NCBI RefSeq assembly: GCF_000568405.1
Contig: NZ_ARZY01000005.1
Coordinates: forward strand, 62,001 to 126,000
Origin: Catenovulum agarivorans DS-2
GTDB lineage: Bacteria; Pseudomonadota; Gammaproteobacteria; Enterobacterales; Alteromonadaceae
DNA length: 64,000 nt
Direction of reading: 5' to 3'
In this document: positions 17,657 to 26,453 of the stretch, piece after piece
How the letters are laid out: each line of letters opens with the position of its first letter
How positions within the stretch are numbered: position 1 is the stretch's first letter
Notes under the pieces: model-generated
Databases searched by the model: none
The model's input: only the letters and a program-made list of their open reading frames with translations
Told to the model about the DNA's origin: nothing
Translations under genes and position numbers: made by a program

Positions 17657-19723
17657 TTAAAATCGATAGCTTGCACTTAATCGAGCGCTAAACGGTAAAG
17701 CTGGATGATAGTGAATATCTTCTACTCCTTCGTCGGCTTCAGCTGTTAAACGTGACGGATAAAAATATTCGATATCACGTGCTGATGAATCAGTTAAATT
17801 AATAAGATCTAAATGATATTGCCAGTGGTTAGTTTCATAGCCCAAGCGCATATTTAGCGTTGTACTAGCATCGGCATTTACATCTCCTTGCTCCTCCAAA
17901 GGTCGCTTGCCAAAATATCTAACACGTAAGCTACCAAACCACCCCTGCGCTGTTTTGGTTGTTATACCCGCTTGCACCACGTGTTTAATTGCTCCTGGTA
18001 CATATTGGTTTGAACCTTGAAATCGTGCGTCGGTATAGGCGTACTCAACATCAAACTGCCAATTAGGATTAATTTGATAGTAACTGGTGATCTCTAACCC
18101 GTTACGCTTACTTGCGTCACTTACCTCTGTATTACCAGCGTCACCAACAAACAAGAGTTCGCTATCTAATTGTAGCGCCCAAACAGCGGCGGATACATGC
18201 CAGCCTGATAGTTTTTCTGGCAATATAAATCCACTGAAACTAGCTTCCCAGCCGACTGAGCGCACAAGTGGGTCTACTTGGTCAATTTGTTCGCCTGATT
18301 GTGGATCAATTTTAATTGTTGTACCTCTGGCATCATTTGAGTGAAAACCTTGGCCAATTGCCATGTACCAATTTAAAAACTCAGACTGTTGATAGTTTAA
18401 GCTGGTTTTCAGCGACCATATGTCATCTGAATTTTTGCCGCTGTTTGCCGATAAGTCATAGTTAAATCGATTGACACCAGCTAGATCTGCCACTTCAAAC
18501 TGCTGGTTATCATATCGTACCGCTAAATGGCTGGTTAATTTGCGCGTAAGCGCGAGTTTATTTTTCCAATACAAACTGGCACTAGCTTGTTTTACCGCAT
18601 CACTTCGGGTTACACCCAGTCTTTTTCGTTGCTGGGTGTGGTATAAACCTACTTCGTCTATGTCATCGTAACGCCATTGCGCGCCAAAGGTTTGTTCGCT
18701 GGCAAAACCGAATAAGTCGAACGCTTCAGTATAGGTTAAATTACCACCAAAAATATCACGTTTGTCTACCTGTTCAAATTGGTCGCCATTTACCGGATCA
18801 TCTAAAAAATATGTAAAATTTGACCATAAATTAAGCTCTGAACGAACCCAATACTGGTTAAATTTAATATGCTCGTTTTGCCATACCAAGTTAATACTTG
18901 TTCGTTTGCTCTTTCCGCCCACACTTGGATCAATTGAGCCATATTTATCGATTAAACCATTCGCCACTGCGCGCTGTGGTATTTGGTCTGCACTATTCCA
19001 ACTGTTGTCGTAATGCATCAAACTCACATCAAGTTGGCTATCGGCCAATTGGCTAGTCAATTTTGCAAATAAATTAGTTTTTTGTGTATCTTCATCAACA
19101 TCTGTCCAGGGGCCTGCAAATTTCTGGTGCTCTGCGGCAGCGACTAATACTGAATTATCGCTAACTTGCACAGGATGGACCGCTAAAAATCGTTGATATT
19201 GGTCTTGGCCCAATGTCAGTTTAATTTGCGAATTAGCATTATTTAATGTGGTGAACTCGCTCGCACCAGCACCGCTAAAATCACCAATTTCGCCATAATA
19301 GTTACCTTTTTTAAAGGTCATTGTTGCTATGGTTTCAGGAATAATAAAGTTTAAGTCTGTATAACCCTGGCCGTGACCATGCGTCACCATATTAACTGGC
19401 ATACCATCAATTGAAGTCGCGAAGTCGGTTCCGTGGTCTAAATTGAATCCGCGTAAAAAGTATTGATTTGCTTTACCTGAGCCAGAATGCTGGGTAACAA
19501 CCATGCCGGGGACAAATTCAAGAATGTCACCGGTACGAGATAAGGGTCTTAGTTCAAACTCTTGTTTACTGACCACGCCTTGCGACGAAGAAATATTGTC
19601 AGGTGACAAAATAACTTGCCGCCCTACTACGTTTATAGATTCTATTTGAGACGAACTTTGGTGGGCATAAACACTGGTGGGTAAGGCCAATGCGAAAGCG
19701 ATTGATGCAGCTAAATACTTCAC
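17657..19723 (-). CDS. TonB-dependent outer-membrane receptor
   Basis: A 688-residue receptor with a signal peptide (about residues 1-20, ending VYAHQ), a TonB-box-like ESINVVG near residue 28, a plug domain with ILEFVPGMVV and YFLRGFNLDHGTDF near residue 110, and a long beta-barrel ending in the aromatic YRF. A histidine-containing THGHGQGYTD in the plug is notable. The start codon is GTG at 19723 with AGGAA upstream. It is divergent from a BlaI-like repressor, with a dyad between them, so regulated uptake is likely. The substrate cannot be told; metals or a small complex are possible. Confidence 0.9.
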   Translation of the reverse strand: MKYLAASIAFALALPTSVYAHQSSSQIESINVVGRQVILSPDNISSSQGVVSKQEFELRPLSRTGDILEFVPGMVVTQHSGSGKANQYFLRGFNLDHGTDFATSIDGMPVNMVTHGHGQGYTDLNFIIPETIATMTFKKGNYYGEIGDFSGAGASEFTTLNNANSQIKLTLGQDQYQRFLAVHPVQVSDNSVLVAAAEHQKFAGPWTDVDEDTQKTNLFAKLTSQLADSQLDVSLMHYDNSWNSADQIPQRAVANGLIDKYGSIDPSVGGKSKRTSINLVWQNEHIKFNQYWVRSELNLWSNFTYFLDDPVNGDQFEQVDKRDIFGGNLTYTEAFDLFGFASEQTFGAQWRYDDIDEVGLYHTQQRKRLGVTRSDAVKQASASLYWKNKLALTRKLTSHLAVRYDNQQFEVADLAGVNRFNYDLSANSGKNSDDIWSLKTSLNYQQSEFLNWYMAIGQGFHSNDARGTTIKIDPQSGEQIDQVDPLVRSVGWEASFSGFILPEKLSGWHVSAAVWALQLDSELLFVGDAGNTEVSDASKRNGLEITSYYQINPNWQFDVEYAYTDARFQGSNQYVPGAIKHVVQAGITTKTAQGWFGSLRVRYFGKRPLEEQGDVNADASTTLNMRLGYETNHWQYHLDLINLTDSSARDIEYFYPSRLTAEADEGVEDIHYHPALPFSARLSASYRF

Positions 19724-19757
19724 GTGTTGTTCCTATGCTAAATACATTTTTATCTAA

Positions 19758-19775
19758 TTGATTGACTAATCAATG
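19758..19775. promoter_or_regulatory. Candidate operator between receptor and BlaI-like gene
   Basis: ATTGATT-GACT-AATCAAT is a perfect 7-base inverted repeat with a 4-base spacer in the gap between the divergent TonB receptor and repressor genes. Its position 35 bases from the receptor start and 70 from the repressor start suits a shared operator. It does not match the known TACA/TGTA BlaI box, so the match to this protein is inferred from location. Confidence 0.5.
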
Positions 19776-19845
19776 GGTTTATGGACAATTCTTTGGCAAT
19801 ATTATCTTTTTGAAATGGAAAACCGATAAGCAGTCGGTATTAACA

Positions 19846-20244
19846 ATGTTTTTTAGCAAAAGTTTGTCAAATTGGCTTAATCAGCATAGAAACAAACCGA
19901 GTTTACCGGCTTTAGGCGCTCGGGAAATTCAGGTTCTTAAATTGTTTTGGACGCGCGAATCTGCTAACGCTCAACAAATACTTGCAGCAGTCGGCCAAAA
20001 TGATACGAGCTTATCAACCATTCAAAGCACACTTGAGCGTTTATATCGAAAAGAGTTACTTAATCGAGAAAAAATTGGCCGCAGCTATCATTATTCAGCC
20101 AATATTTCCCAGCAACAAGTGGTCCATCAACTATTAAAAGACATTTCACATGAAATAAGTGATGGCAATTTAGCCCCCATGATTTCAGGGTTTATGGACT
20201 TTATAGCTGAGCAAGACGACCAGCATAACTCACGCAAAAAATAG
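19846..20244 (+). CDS. BlaI/MecI/CopY-family transcriptional repressor
   Basis: A 132-residue winged-helix repressor. After a short N-terminus comes LPALGAREIQVLKLFWTRES, then the recognition helix in SLSTIQSTLERLYRKELLNR near residues 58-77, and a helical dimerisation tail. The ATG at 19846 is chosen; the longer frame from 19762 would start inside the dyad at 19758-19775. It is followed after one base by an M56 peptidase gene, the BlaI-BlaR1 arrangement. By analogy the peptidase triggers loss of the repressor and thereby expression of targets, here probably the divergent TonB receptor. Confidence 0.88.
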   Translation: MFFSKSLSNWLNQHRNKPSLPALGAREIQVLKLFWTRESANAQQILAAVGQNDTSLSTIQSTLERLYRKELLNREKIGRSYHYSANISQQQVVHQLLKDISHEISDGNLAPMISGFMDFIAEQDDQHNSRKK

Positions 20245-20245
20245 C

Positions 20246-21184
20246 ATGCTGGATATCGCCCAAGCAATTGGTCAAATTATTTTGTTATTTGCATTGTCTT
20301 TTACCATTAGCGCATTGGTACAAGCTGGTTTTTATCAATTTTTACTGCGTAAAATCACTAATTTAACCAGCACGTGGCGTAATTTACCGTCCAATATTTA
20401 CTTATTACTGTCGGCCTTGCCTTTATGTATTGCGCTGTTAACTGTGCTGGTTTTGTTTAACCCTAACCTGTTTCCAAATATTGTGCTCCCACACTGCCAT
20501 GGAAATAACTGCCAGCCACATGCGATGACGTTGCCAGAAAACCATGCACCTCTTCACTATTTAACCGCCCTACTGCTAATGATTTTATTCGTTATATTCA
20601 CTTTGGTTATTCGCCAAGTGAGATTGGCAAAGTCTTACCTTTTAGCCTTGAGAAATTTTTCTAAAGAAACCCAACAAGGCTTTAAAGTAATAGACTCCAA
20701 TAAACCGTTAGCCTGGTGTGCAGGGGTACTAAAGCCTGAAATATTCGTATCAAGCCAACTTATAAAAACTCTTAGTCAACAACAATTGTCGCTGGTGCTG
20801 GCACATGAGCTTGCACATAAGCTACACAAAGATAATTTAAGGAAGTTGTTGGTTAGCTGGTTAACTAAAGTTTGGCCAAAACAAATTGCAGCTAACTTTT
20901 ATCGGCGCTTTTCGAATACGCTCGAAATTGAAGCGGATGTGCGTGCATTGCAACAGATTGAAGCAACAGATTTAAACACTTACTGTCAAACGATTGAAGC
21001 TTGCTGCCAATGTTCAAGCCAATCGCAACGCAGTACTTTAGCTCAACTACAACTAACACAGCAATTTAATACCCGCCGGTTAGTATTTCGATTAACTATA
21101 AGCATTGTTGCGCTTGCAGGTGCATTGCTATTACTTATCTACCTAGCTAGATTTTTACACCCAATTATTGAGTGGCTAGGTTGA
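20246..21184 (+). CDS. M56-family membrane metallopeptidase (BlaR1/MecR1-like)
   Basis: A 312-residue membrane peptidase. Hydrophobic segments lie near 5-32, 50-72 and 105-125, followed by a cytoplasmic catalytic part with HELAHKLHKDN near residue 190 (zinc HExxH) and a downstream E in EIEADVRALQQ near residue 230; a last membrane helix is near 285-305. There is no extracellular penicillin-binding sensor domain as in BlaR1, so it is a core peptidase. A histidine- and cysteine-containing loop (LPHCHGNNCQPHAM) near residues 84-97 is exposed and could sense metal, which is inference. Confidence 0.86.
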   Translation: MLDIAQAIGQIILLFALSFTISALVQAGFYQFLLRKITNLTSTWRNLPSNIYLLLSALPLCIALLTVLVLFNPNLFPNIVLPHCHGNNCQPHAMTLPENHAPLHYLTALLLMILFVIFTLVIRQVRLAKSYLLALRNFSKETQQGFKVIDSNKPLAWCAGVLKPEIFVSSQLIKTLSQQQLSLVLAHELAHKLHKDNLRKLLVSWLTKVWPKQIAANFYRRFSNTLEIEADVRALQQIEATDLNTYCQTIEACCQCSSQSQRSTLAQLQLTQQFNTRRLVFRLTISIVALAGALLLLIYLARFLHPIIEWLG

Positions 21185-21198
21185 ATTTCATGCACAAA

Positions 21199-21241
21199 AA
21201 AGCCGTAATACATTAAGCAGGCAAGCAAGTATTACGGCTTT
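21199..21241. terminator. Bidirectional terminator
   Basis: AAAGCCGTAATAC/GTATTACGGCTTT is a perfect 13-base stem enclosing 17 bases, with A-runs upstream and T on both flanks. It lies between the convergent M56 peptidase and gnd genes and can serve both. Confidence 0.85.
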
Positions 21242-21267
21242 AAGATTACTTAGCGGTATAAATTAAT

Positions 21268-22737
21268 TTATACGTTGTAAGTTGTAGAAGCAGTGTCACC
21301 GCCACGACCAGTCCAGTTAGTATGGAAGAATTCACCACGTGGACGATCTGTTCTTTCATAAGTGTGCGCACCGAAGTAATCGCGTTGAGCTTGCAATAAG
21401 TTTGCAGGTAAACGCTCAGTACGGTAGCCATCGAAATAAGTTAATGCAGCACTTAAACATGGTGCTGGAATACCATTTGCGATAGCGGTACCCACTACAC
21501 GTCGCCAACCAGCTTGTGCACTCACGACTGTGTCTTTGAAGTATGGGTCTAACAATAAGTTAGATAACTCTGGGTTGTTATCGTAAGCTTCTTTAATTTT
21601 ACCTAAGAATGCAGAACGGATAATACAACCACCACGCCACATTAATGCAATGCCACCGTAGTTAAGATCCCAGCCAAACTCTTTTGCAGCTTCACGCATA
21701 AGTACATAACCTTGTGCGTAAGAAACCATCTTAGATGCTAACAATGCTTGACGTAAATCTTCGATAAAGGCTTCTTTGTCGCCTGTGAAAGAAACAGCTG
21801 GGCCTTCAATTTCTTTAGATGCAATTACACGTTCTTCTTTTTGTGCAGAAATACAACGAGCAAATACTGATTCAGCAATCAAAGTAAGTGGTACACCAAG
21901 GTCAAGCGCTACAACACCTGTCCATTTACCAGTACCCTTTTGACCAGCAGTATCTAAAATCTTTTCTACTAATGGCTCGCCGTTTTCATCTTTATAAGCA
22001 AAAATGTCACGGGTAATCTCAACTAAGTAGCTGTCTAACTCAGTTTCGTTCCACTTAGCAAACACTTCATGAATTTCGTCAGCTGTTAAGCCTAATACGT
22101 TTTTCATCAGTTGGTAAGCTTCACAGATTAACTGCATGTCACCATATTCAATACCATTGTGAACCATTTTCACAAAGTGGCCTGCACCTGCATCGCCTAC
22201 CCAGTCGCAACATGGTACGGTTAAATCGCCATTTTCGTCAGCTACTTTTGCAGAAATACCTTGGAAGATATCTTTTACATATGGCCATGCTTCTTTAGCA
22301 CCACCAGGCATGATTGAAGGACCTTTTAACGCACCTTCTTCACCACCTGATACACCACTACCTATGTAGTGTAGGCCTTTGCTTGCTAAATACTCAGTTC
22401 TGCGGTTTGAATCAGGGAAGTGAGTATTACCACCATCGATAATAATATCGCCAGCATCTAAATGAGGAATTAACTGCTCAATGAAATCATCGACAACTTG
22501 ACCAGCTTTAACCATCAACATGATTTTGCGTGGCTTTTCTAAAGAGTTAACTAACTCTTCAACGTTTTTAGCACCACGAATCGTTTTACCTGCTGCTCGG
22601 CCATTCAAAAATTTTTCAACTTTGTCATAGCTACGGTTATATGCAGTAACAGTAAAACCTTTGCTCGCCATATTTAAGACAAGGTTTTCACCCATTACAG
22701 CCAAACCTACTAGGCCGATATCAGACTTATCTTTCAT
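21268..22737 (-). CDS. gnd: 6-phosphogluconate dehydrogenase, decarboxylating
   Basis: The oxidative pentose-phosphate enzyme that converts 6-phosphogluconate to ribulose-5-phosphate with NADP. At 489 residues it is full length. GLAVMGENLVLNM near the start binds NADP, GGNTHFPDSNRR and GSGVSGGEEGA follow, KMVHNGIEYGDMQ near residue 187 carries the catalytic lysine region, and FHTNWTGRGG closes the protein. The ATG at 22737 has GGAGA upstream; a longer frame to 22848 is not supported. It is a single gene between two hairpin-bounded regions, without zwf nearby. Confidence 0.97.
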   Translation of the reverse strand: MKDKSDIGLVGLAVMGENLVLNMASKGFTVTAYNRSYDKVEKFLNGRAAGKTIRGAKNVEELVNSLEKPRKIMLMVKAGQVVDDFIEQLIPHLDAGDIIIDGGNTHFPDSNRRTEYLASKGLHYIGSGVSGGEEGALKGPSIMPGGAKEAWPYVKDIFQGISAKVADENGDLTVPCCDWVGDAGAGHFVKMVHNGIEYGDMQLICEAYQLMKNVLGLTADEIHEVFAKWNETELDSYLVEITRDIFAYKDENGEPLVEKILDTAGQKGTGKWTGVVALDLGVPLTLIAESVFARCISAQKEERVIASKEIEGPAVSFTGDKEAFIEDLRQALLASKMVSYAQGYVLMREAAKEFGWDLNYGGIALMWRGGCIIRSAFLGKIKEAYDNNPELSNLLLDPYFKDTVVSAQAGWRRVVGTAIANGIPAPCLSAALTYFDGYRTERLPANLLQAQRDYFGAHTYERTDRPRGEFFHTNWTGRGGDTASTTYNV

Positions 22738-22931
22738 TTCTATCTCCCATGTGTTCAGTACAGCTTTGTTGCACTGAATTCTATCTTGTTGTTTGCGCAC
22801 CAGAAGTGTACCACAAATTGGTGCACCGCACTTACTAAGTGCATACAATTTTCAATAATCATAGGAAAATTTTCAGATATGATACAAACCTTCAACCACA
22901 TAGAGTTCGATCAAGAAGAAATGAATAAAAT

Positions 22932-23912
22932 TCAATCGATTTCTAGCTCAGAATAATGGTGAGCAGCTTCTAACATTACGCGACTTTCTTTTAAAAAGTG
23001 TTCGGCATAATCGCCAAACCAGCGGCGTACATCTGCGAATTCTTGTTTAAATAACGCTTTATCACCACTTTCTAATAACTGAATACCCTCATTAAAGCGC
23101 TCTGCAAATCGTTTTAATAACTGAAAGTTTGCTGGATTTGAGTATATGATGTCTGCGTATAATTGTGAGTCTTGTGCAAACAAGCGACCGACCATGGCAA
23201 GTTCAAGGCGATAAATCGGCGAACTTAAACTAATTAAATCGGTAATTTTTGGGTTTTCTTGTTGTAGGTGTAAGCCATAAACAAAAGTGGAAAAGTGGCG
23301 CATCACCTGAATAAATGCCATCGATTTATCATGCGACTCGGCCGTTACTTTGGTTAATTTAGCGCCAAGTAATGCCAATGAATCGAGTAACCATTGATAT
23401 TGTTGCGGCGTGCGACCATCGCAATAAGCGACTACCTGATCATGAATATCCGGCACATCTGGGCCAAACATAGGATGCAAACCAACAACAGGTCCCGCAT
23501 GATATTCAAGCATATCAGCTAATGGCTGAGCTTTGACACTGGTTAAATCGGCCAATATGGTCTCGGCGGAAAGATAGCCTACCAATTGTTTGATAACCGA
23601 TGAGGTTAAATTGATTGGTACAGACACAACAACCAGATCTGCGTGCTCAACAATTTGTTGAGCATTGTTCCAATCTTGTTGTTCAAATACACTAACCGAG
23701 TGACCTAACTCAGTAAACAAACGTACAAACAATGAACCTAATTTGCCACGACCACCAACAACAACAATACGTTTATTGCTGTTAGTAGTCTGCTGGGCGT
23801 GCTGTAAGTTAGCTTGTTTAATTTTTTGTTCAAGCTCTGCTTTTTGTTTTAGCAGATCTTCAATTTGAGTTTCTACCTGCGTTAACTGCTCAGTCAGTGT
23901 AGTCTCGCTCAT
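22932..23912 (-). CDS. tyrA: Prephenate dehydrogenase (T-protein lineage, chorismate mutase domain missing)
   Basis: The enzyme oxidises prephenate toward tyrosine. [10 protein letters not shown] near residue 50 binds [13 protein letters not shown] near 145, and the block [18 protein letters not shown] near 230 is almost the same as in the bifunctional enterobacterial T-protein. That protein has about 95 residues before the NAD motif. Here only about 47 precede it, as one glutamine-, lysine- and glutamate-rich helix with no room for the three-helix mutase domain. It starts 11 bases after aroF's stop, so no lost upstream portion is possible. Regulation by tyrosine is likely but no site is seen. 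Confidence 0.93.
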   Translation of the reverse strand: MSETTLTEQLTQVETQIEDLLKQKAELEQKIKQANLQHAQQTTNSNKRIVVVGGRGKLGSLFVRLFTELGHSVSVFEQQDWNNAQQIVEHADLVVVSVPINLTSSVIKQLVGYLSAETILADLTSVKAQPLADMLEYHAGPVVGLHPMFGPDVPDIHDQVVAYCDGRTPQQYQWLLDSLALLGAKLTKVTAESHDKSMAFIQVMRHFSTFVYGLHLQQENPKITDLISLSSPIYRLELAMVGRLFAQDSQLYADIIYSNPANFQLLKRFAERFNEGIQLLESGDKALFKQEFADVRRWFGDYAEHFLKESRVMLEAAHHYSELEID

Positions 23913-23923
23913 TCAGTATTGGC

Positions 23924-24991
23924 CTATTGACGCGCTGCTAATGGGCCGACTAACTTATCAGCCATTTCGCGTAACAAATCTTCGGTTGTATCCCAATTAA
24001 TACATGCATCAGTAATCGAAACGCCATACTTCATGTCACATAAATTCAAATCTGCAGACTGATTGCCTTCGTTTAAGTGACTTTCAAGCATAATACCAAT
24101 AATAGACTGATTCCCATCTACAATTTGTTGCATGATATCGCGCGCCACAATAGGTTGACGACTGTAGTCTTTGTTTGAGTTGCCATGGCTACAATCAACC
24201 ATTAATGCATCGTTCAAACCGGCTTTTTTAAGTTTTTCTTCACACTCTGCAATACTCGCAGCATCATAATTTGGTGTTTTACCGCCACGTAGAATGACAT
24301 GCCCATCAGGATTGCCACTGGTAGAAATGACCGCAACCTGACCTTGCTGATTTATACCCATAAAGTTATGCGGTGAAGCAGCTGACTTAAGAGCATTGAT
24401 CGCAGTGTCTAAACTTCCATCCGTGCCATTTTTAAATCCAACCGGCATAGATAAACCACTAGCCATTTCACGGTGCGTTTGTGATTCAGTTGTACGAGCG
24501 CCAATGGCAGACCAACTGAACATTTCGGCCAAATATTGAGGGCTGATAGGATCGAGCGCTTCGGTTGCCATTGGAATTTCTAATTCAGCTAAATCAATAA
24601 GTAGCTTGCGTGCTTTGTGCAAACCAGCCTCGATATTGAAGCTTCCGTCGATGTTAGGATCATTGATCAAACCTTTCCAACCAACCGTTGTACGAGGTTT
24701 CTCAAAATAGACACGCATAACAACATATAGGCTATCACCTAATTCATCATGAAGTTTTTTCAGCTTCTTGGCATATGCCATAGCTGCATCAACATCATGA
24801 ATTGAACAAGGGCCACTGATAACAATTAATCTTTTGTCTTTACCGTGAATAATGTTTGATAAGGTTTCACGAGCTTGGGCAATATAATTTAATGCTTTTT
24901 CCGAAACCGGTAAGTTTTGTTTTAGTTTTTCAGGCGTAATTAATACGGTTTCGTCGTTCACATGAACGTTATTTAAACTATCTTTTAGCAT
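23924..24991 (-). CDS. aroF: 3-deoxy-7-phosphoheptulonate synthase (DAHP synthase, type I)
   Basis: First enzyme of the shikimate pathway, condensing phosphoenolpyruvate and erythrose-4-phosphate. The 355-residue protein has ISGPCSIHD near residue 60, the EKPRTTVGWKGL loop near residue 95, GARTTESQTHRE near residue 165 and MVDCSHGNSNKD near residue 265, all standard for the AroF/G/H class. Being directly upstream of and co-transcribed with tyrA, it is most likely the tyrosine-regulated isoenzyme, as in enterobacterial aroF-tyrA operons. No TyrR box was recognised upstream. Confidence 0.93.
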   Translation of the reverse strand: MLKDSLNNVHVNDETVLITPEKLKQNLPVSEKALNYIAQARETLSNIIHGKDKRLIVISGPCSIHDVDAAMAYAKKLKKLHDELGDSLYVVMRVYFEKPRTTVGWKGLINDPNIDGSFNIEAGLHKARKLLIDLAELEIPMATEALDPISPQYLAEMFSWSAIGARTTESQTHREMASGLSMPVGFKNGTDGSLDTAINALKSAASPHNFMGINQQGQVAVISTSGNPDGHVILRGGKTPNYDAASIAECEEKLKKAGLNDALMVDCSHGNSNKDYSRQPIVARDIMQQIVDGNQSIIGIMLESHLNEGNQSADLNLCDMKYGVSITDACINWDTTEDLLREMADKLVGPLAARQ

Positions 24992-25185
24992 TCAGTTTTA
25001 TCCAATCAGATCGGGTTGCGTGATGAGGTACACAATAAAAAATCATGCTATTGTATCGAAAAACATCTGCCATATCAGCATTATTTGCCCATAAATACTA
25101 AAAAATAGTTAAAATATTCGCCTACGAAAGCAATGCAAAATCGAGTATTATAGCGGCCTCTTTGTTACCTGTAGTCATTATTAGA

Positions 25186-25599
25186 ATGTTAGACTTTGTT
25201 CGGCAGCCCCTATTTGTAAAATTTGTTACCGTCTGTACTTTTGTTTACGCGAGTTATTTGTTTTTTGCACCAGTAGATCCAAACAGTACCAACCTGTTCC
25301 CACACTTTGATAAAGTTGCCCATTTTATTGTATTTGCAACCTTAACGGGTTTAAGTTGTTTAAGCTTTAGTCAACAACTTACAGATCAAACTAAACCTCA
25401 TTTGAAGTTTAATATCGTAATGATAGTGGTATTTTTTGCCATTTATGGCGCGTCTATCGAGTGTTTACAAGGCAGCTTTTTTGCACGTGAAGCGAGTATA
25501 GCCGACTGGATGGCGGATATGGCTGGCACTACAACATGTTTGCTTTTATTATTTAAAACAAGATTATCATGCTTACTATATTGGGTTGCGGCGCGATAG
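25186..25599 (+). CDS. VanZ-like membrane protein
   Basis: A 137-residue small membrane protein with about four hydrophobic segments and the VanZ-type motif DKVAHFIVFATLTGLS near residue 45, where the D-K-x-x-H-F pattern is characteristic. Homologues occur in teicoplanin-resistance clusters but most are of unknown function. The ATG at 25186 is preferred; a longer frame starts with TTG at 25162. Its last 31 bases overlap the beginning of panE, so the two are transcribed together. Divergent from aroF across about 190 bases. Confidence 0.75.
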   Translation: MLDFVRQPLFVKFVTVCTFVYASYLFFAPVDPNSTNLFPHFDKVAHFIVFATLTGLSCLSFSQQLTDQTKPHLKFNIVMIVVFFAIYGASIECLQGSFFAREASIADWMADMAGTTTCLLLLFKTRLSCLLYWVAAR

Positions 25600-26453
25600 G
25601 CGCAACCATAGCCCATCATTGTTATACAAACGCCTTACCGTTTAATACGGTTATTCGCGGTGTTTCTGCGTCTTTTTCGCAAAACTCCAGGCTAAAATTT
25701 ACCGATATTAATCAGCGTGAGTTTAACTTGAGTTTGCCACCAGCTAACTCACCGATAACTAACTTATTAATCACAGTTAAAGCTTATCAGGTAGAAGACG
25801 CAATTAAGCAATTACTAAAGCAACAAACCATAGTAGACAACGCCAGTATTGTATTGCTGCACAACGGCATGGGCACCAAACATATTGTGCAATCGCTACT
25901 ACCAAACGCTAAGGTGTTATCTGCCACCACAACTTACGCGGCATTCGCGAGAAATAAACTAGACGTCATTCAAACTGGAATCGGTGAGGTTTTACTCGAG
26001 TGCAACAATGCTAAATCAGATAGCCTAGCTCAGTTAGTTGAAAGTTGGCCGCAAGCCAGTTGGCAACCAAATATACAAACAATATTGTGGCAAAAGCTTT
26101 TTATTAACTGCGCTATTAACCCACTGACTGCTATTTATCAAATTCAAAATGGTCGATTAACAGAACAGTTTTTCACCGGCAAAGTGAAAGCTTTATTGGA
26201 TGAAATTAATTTGGTGGCTCAATTGGTTTGCCCACAATTAACGATAGATAAAATTGAACAAGCGGTTTTTGATATTATCAATAAAACCGCTGATAATTTT
26301 TCATCTATGAATCGAGATGTGGCAAGTAAGCGCCAGACAGAAATCGACTTTATTACTGGCCACTTATTAAACATTGCAGCTAGATATGCGCTTAAACTAC
26401 CAGTCAACCAAGCGCTTTACCAGCAGGTAAAGCAGCTGGAAGCACAGTATTAA
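25569..26453 (+). CDS. panE: 2-dehydropantoate 2-reductase
   Basis: A 294-residue NADPH-dependent ketopantoate reductase in pantothenate synthesis. The NADP motif ILGCGAIGATIA is at residues 4-15, LLITVKAYQV near residue 70 holds a conserved lysine, LLHNGMGTKHIV near 98 is the hinge region, and KLFINCAINPLTA near 180 has the catalytic lysine and asparagine. It overlaps the VanZ-like gene by 31 bases and converges on thiI with a 4-base overlap. The family has relatives acting on other keto acids, but the motifs fit PanE well. Confidence 0.88.
   Translation: MLTILGCGAIGATIAHHCYTNALPFNTVIRGVSASFSQNSRLKFTDINQREFNLSLPPANSPITNLLITVKAYQVEDAIKQLLKQQTIVDNASIVLLHNGMGTKHIVQSLLPNAKVLSATTTYAAFARNKLDVIQTGIGEVLLECNNAKSDSLAQLVESWPQASWQPNIQTILWQKLFINCAINPLTAIYQIQNGRLTEQFFTGKVKALLDEINLVAQLVCPQLTIDKIEQAVFDIINKTADNFSSMNRDVASKRQTEIDFITGHLLNIAARYALKLPVNQALYQQVKQLEAQY

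Noticed and set aside
22879-22956. A 25-codon plus-strand open frame upstream of gnd beginning MIQTFNHIEF.
   Set aside because: It has no ribosome site and runs over the 3' end of tyrA on the other strand; likely chance.
24992-25185. TyrR box upstream of aroF-tyrA.
   Set aside because: No TGTAAA-N6-TTTACA-like dyad was seen in the gap.
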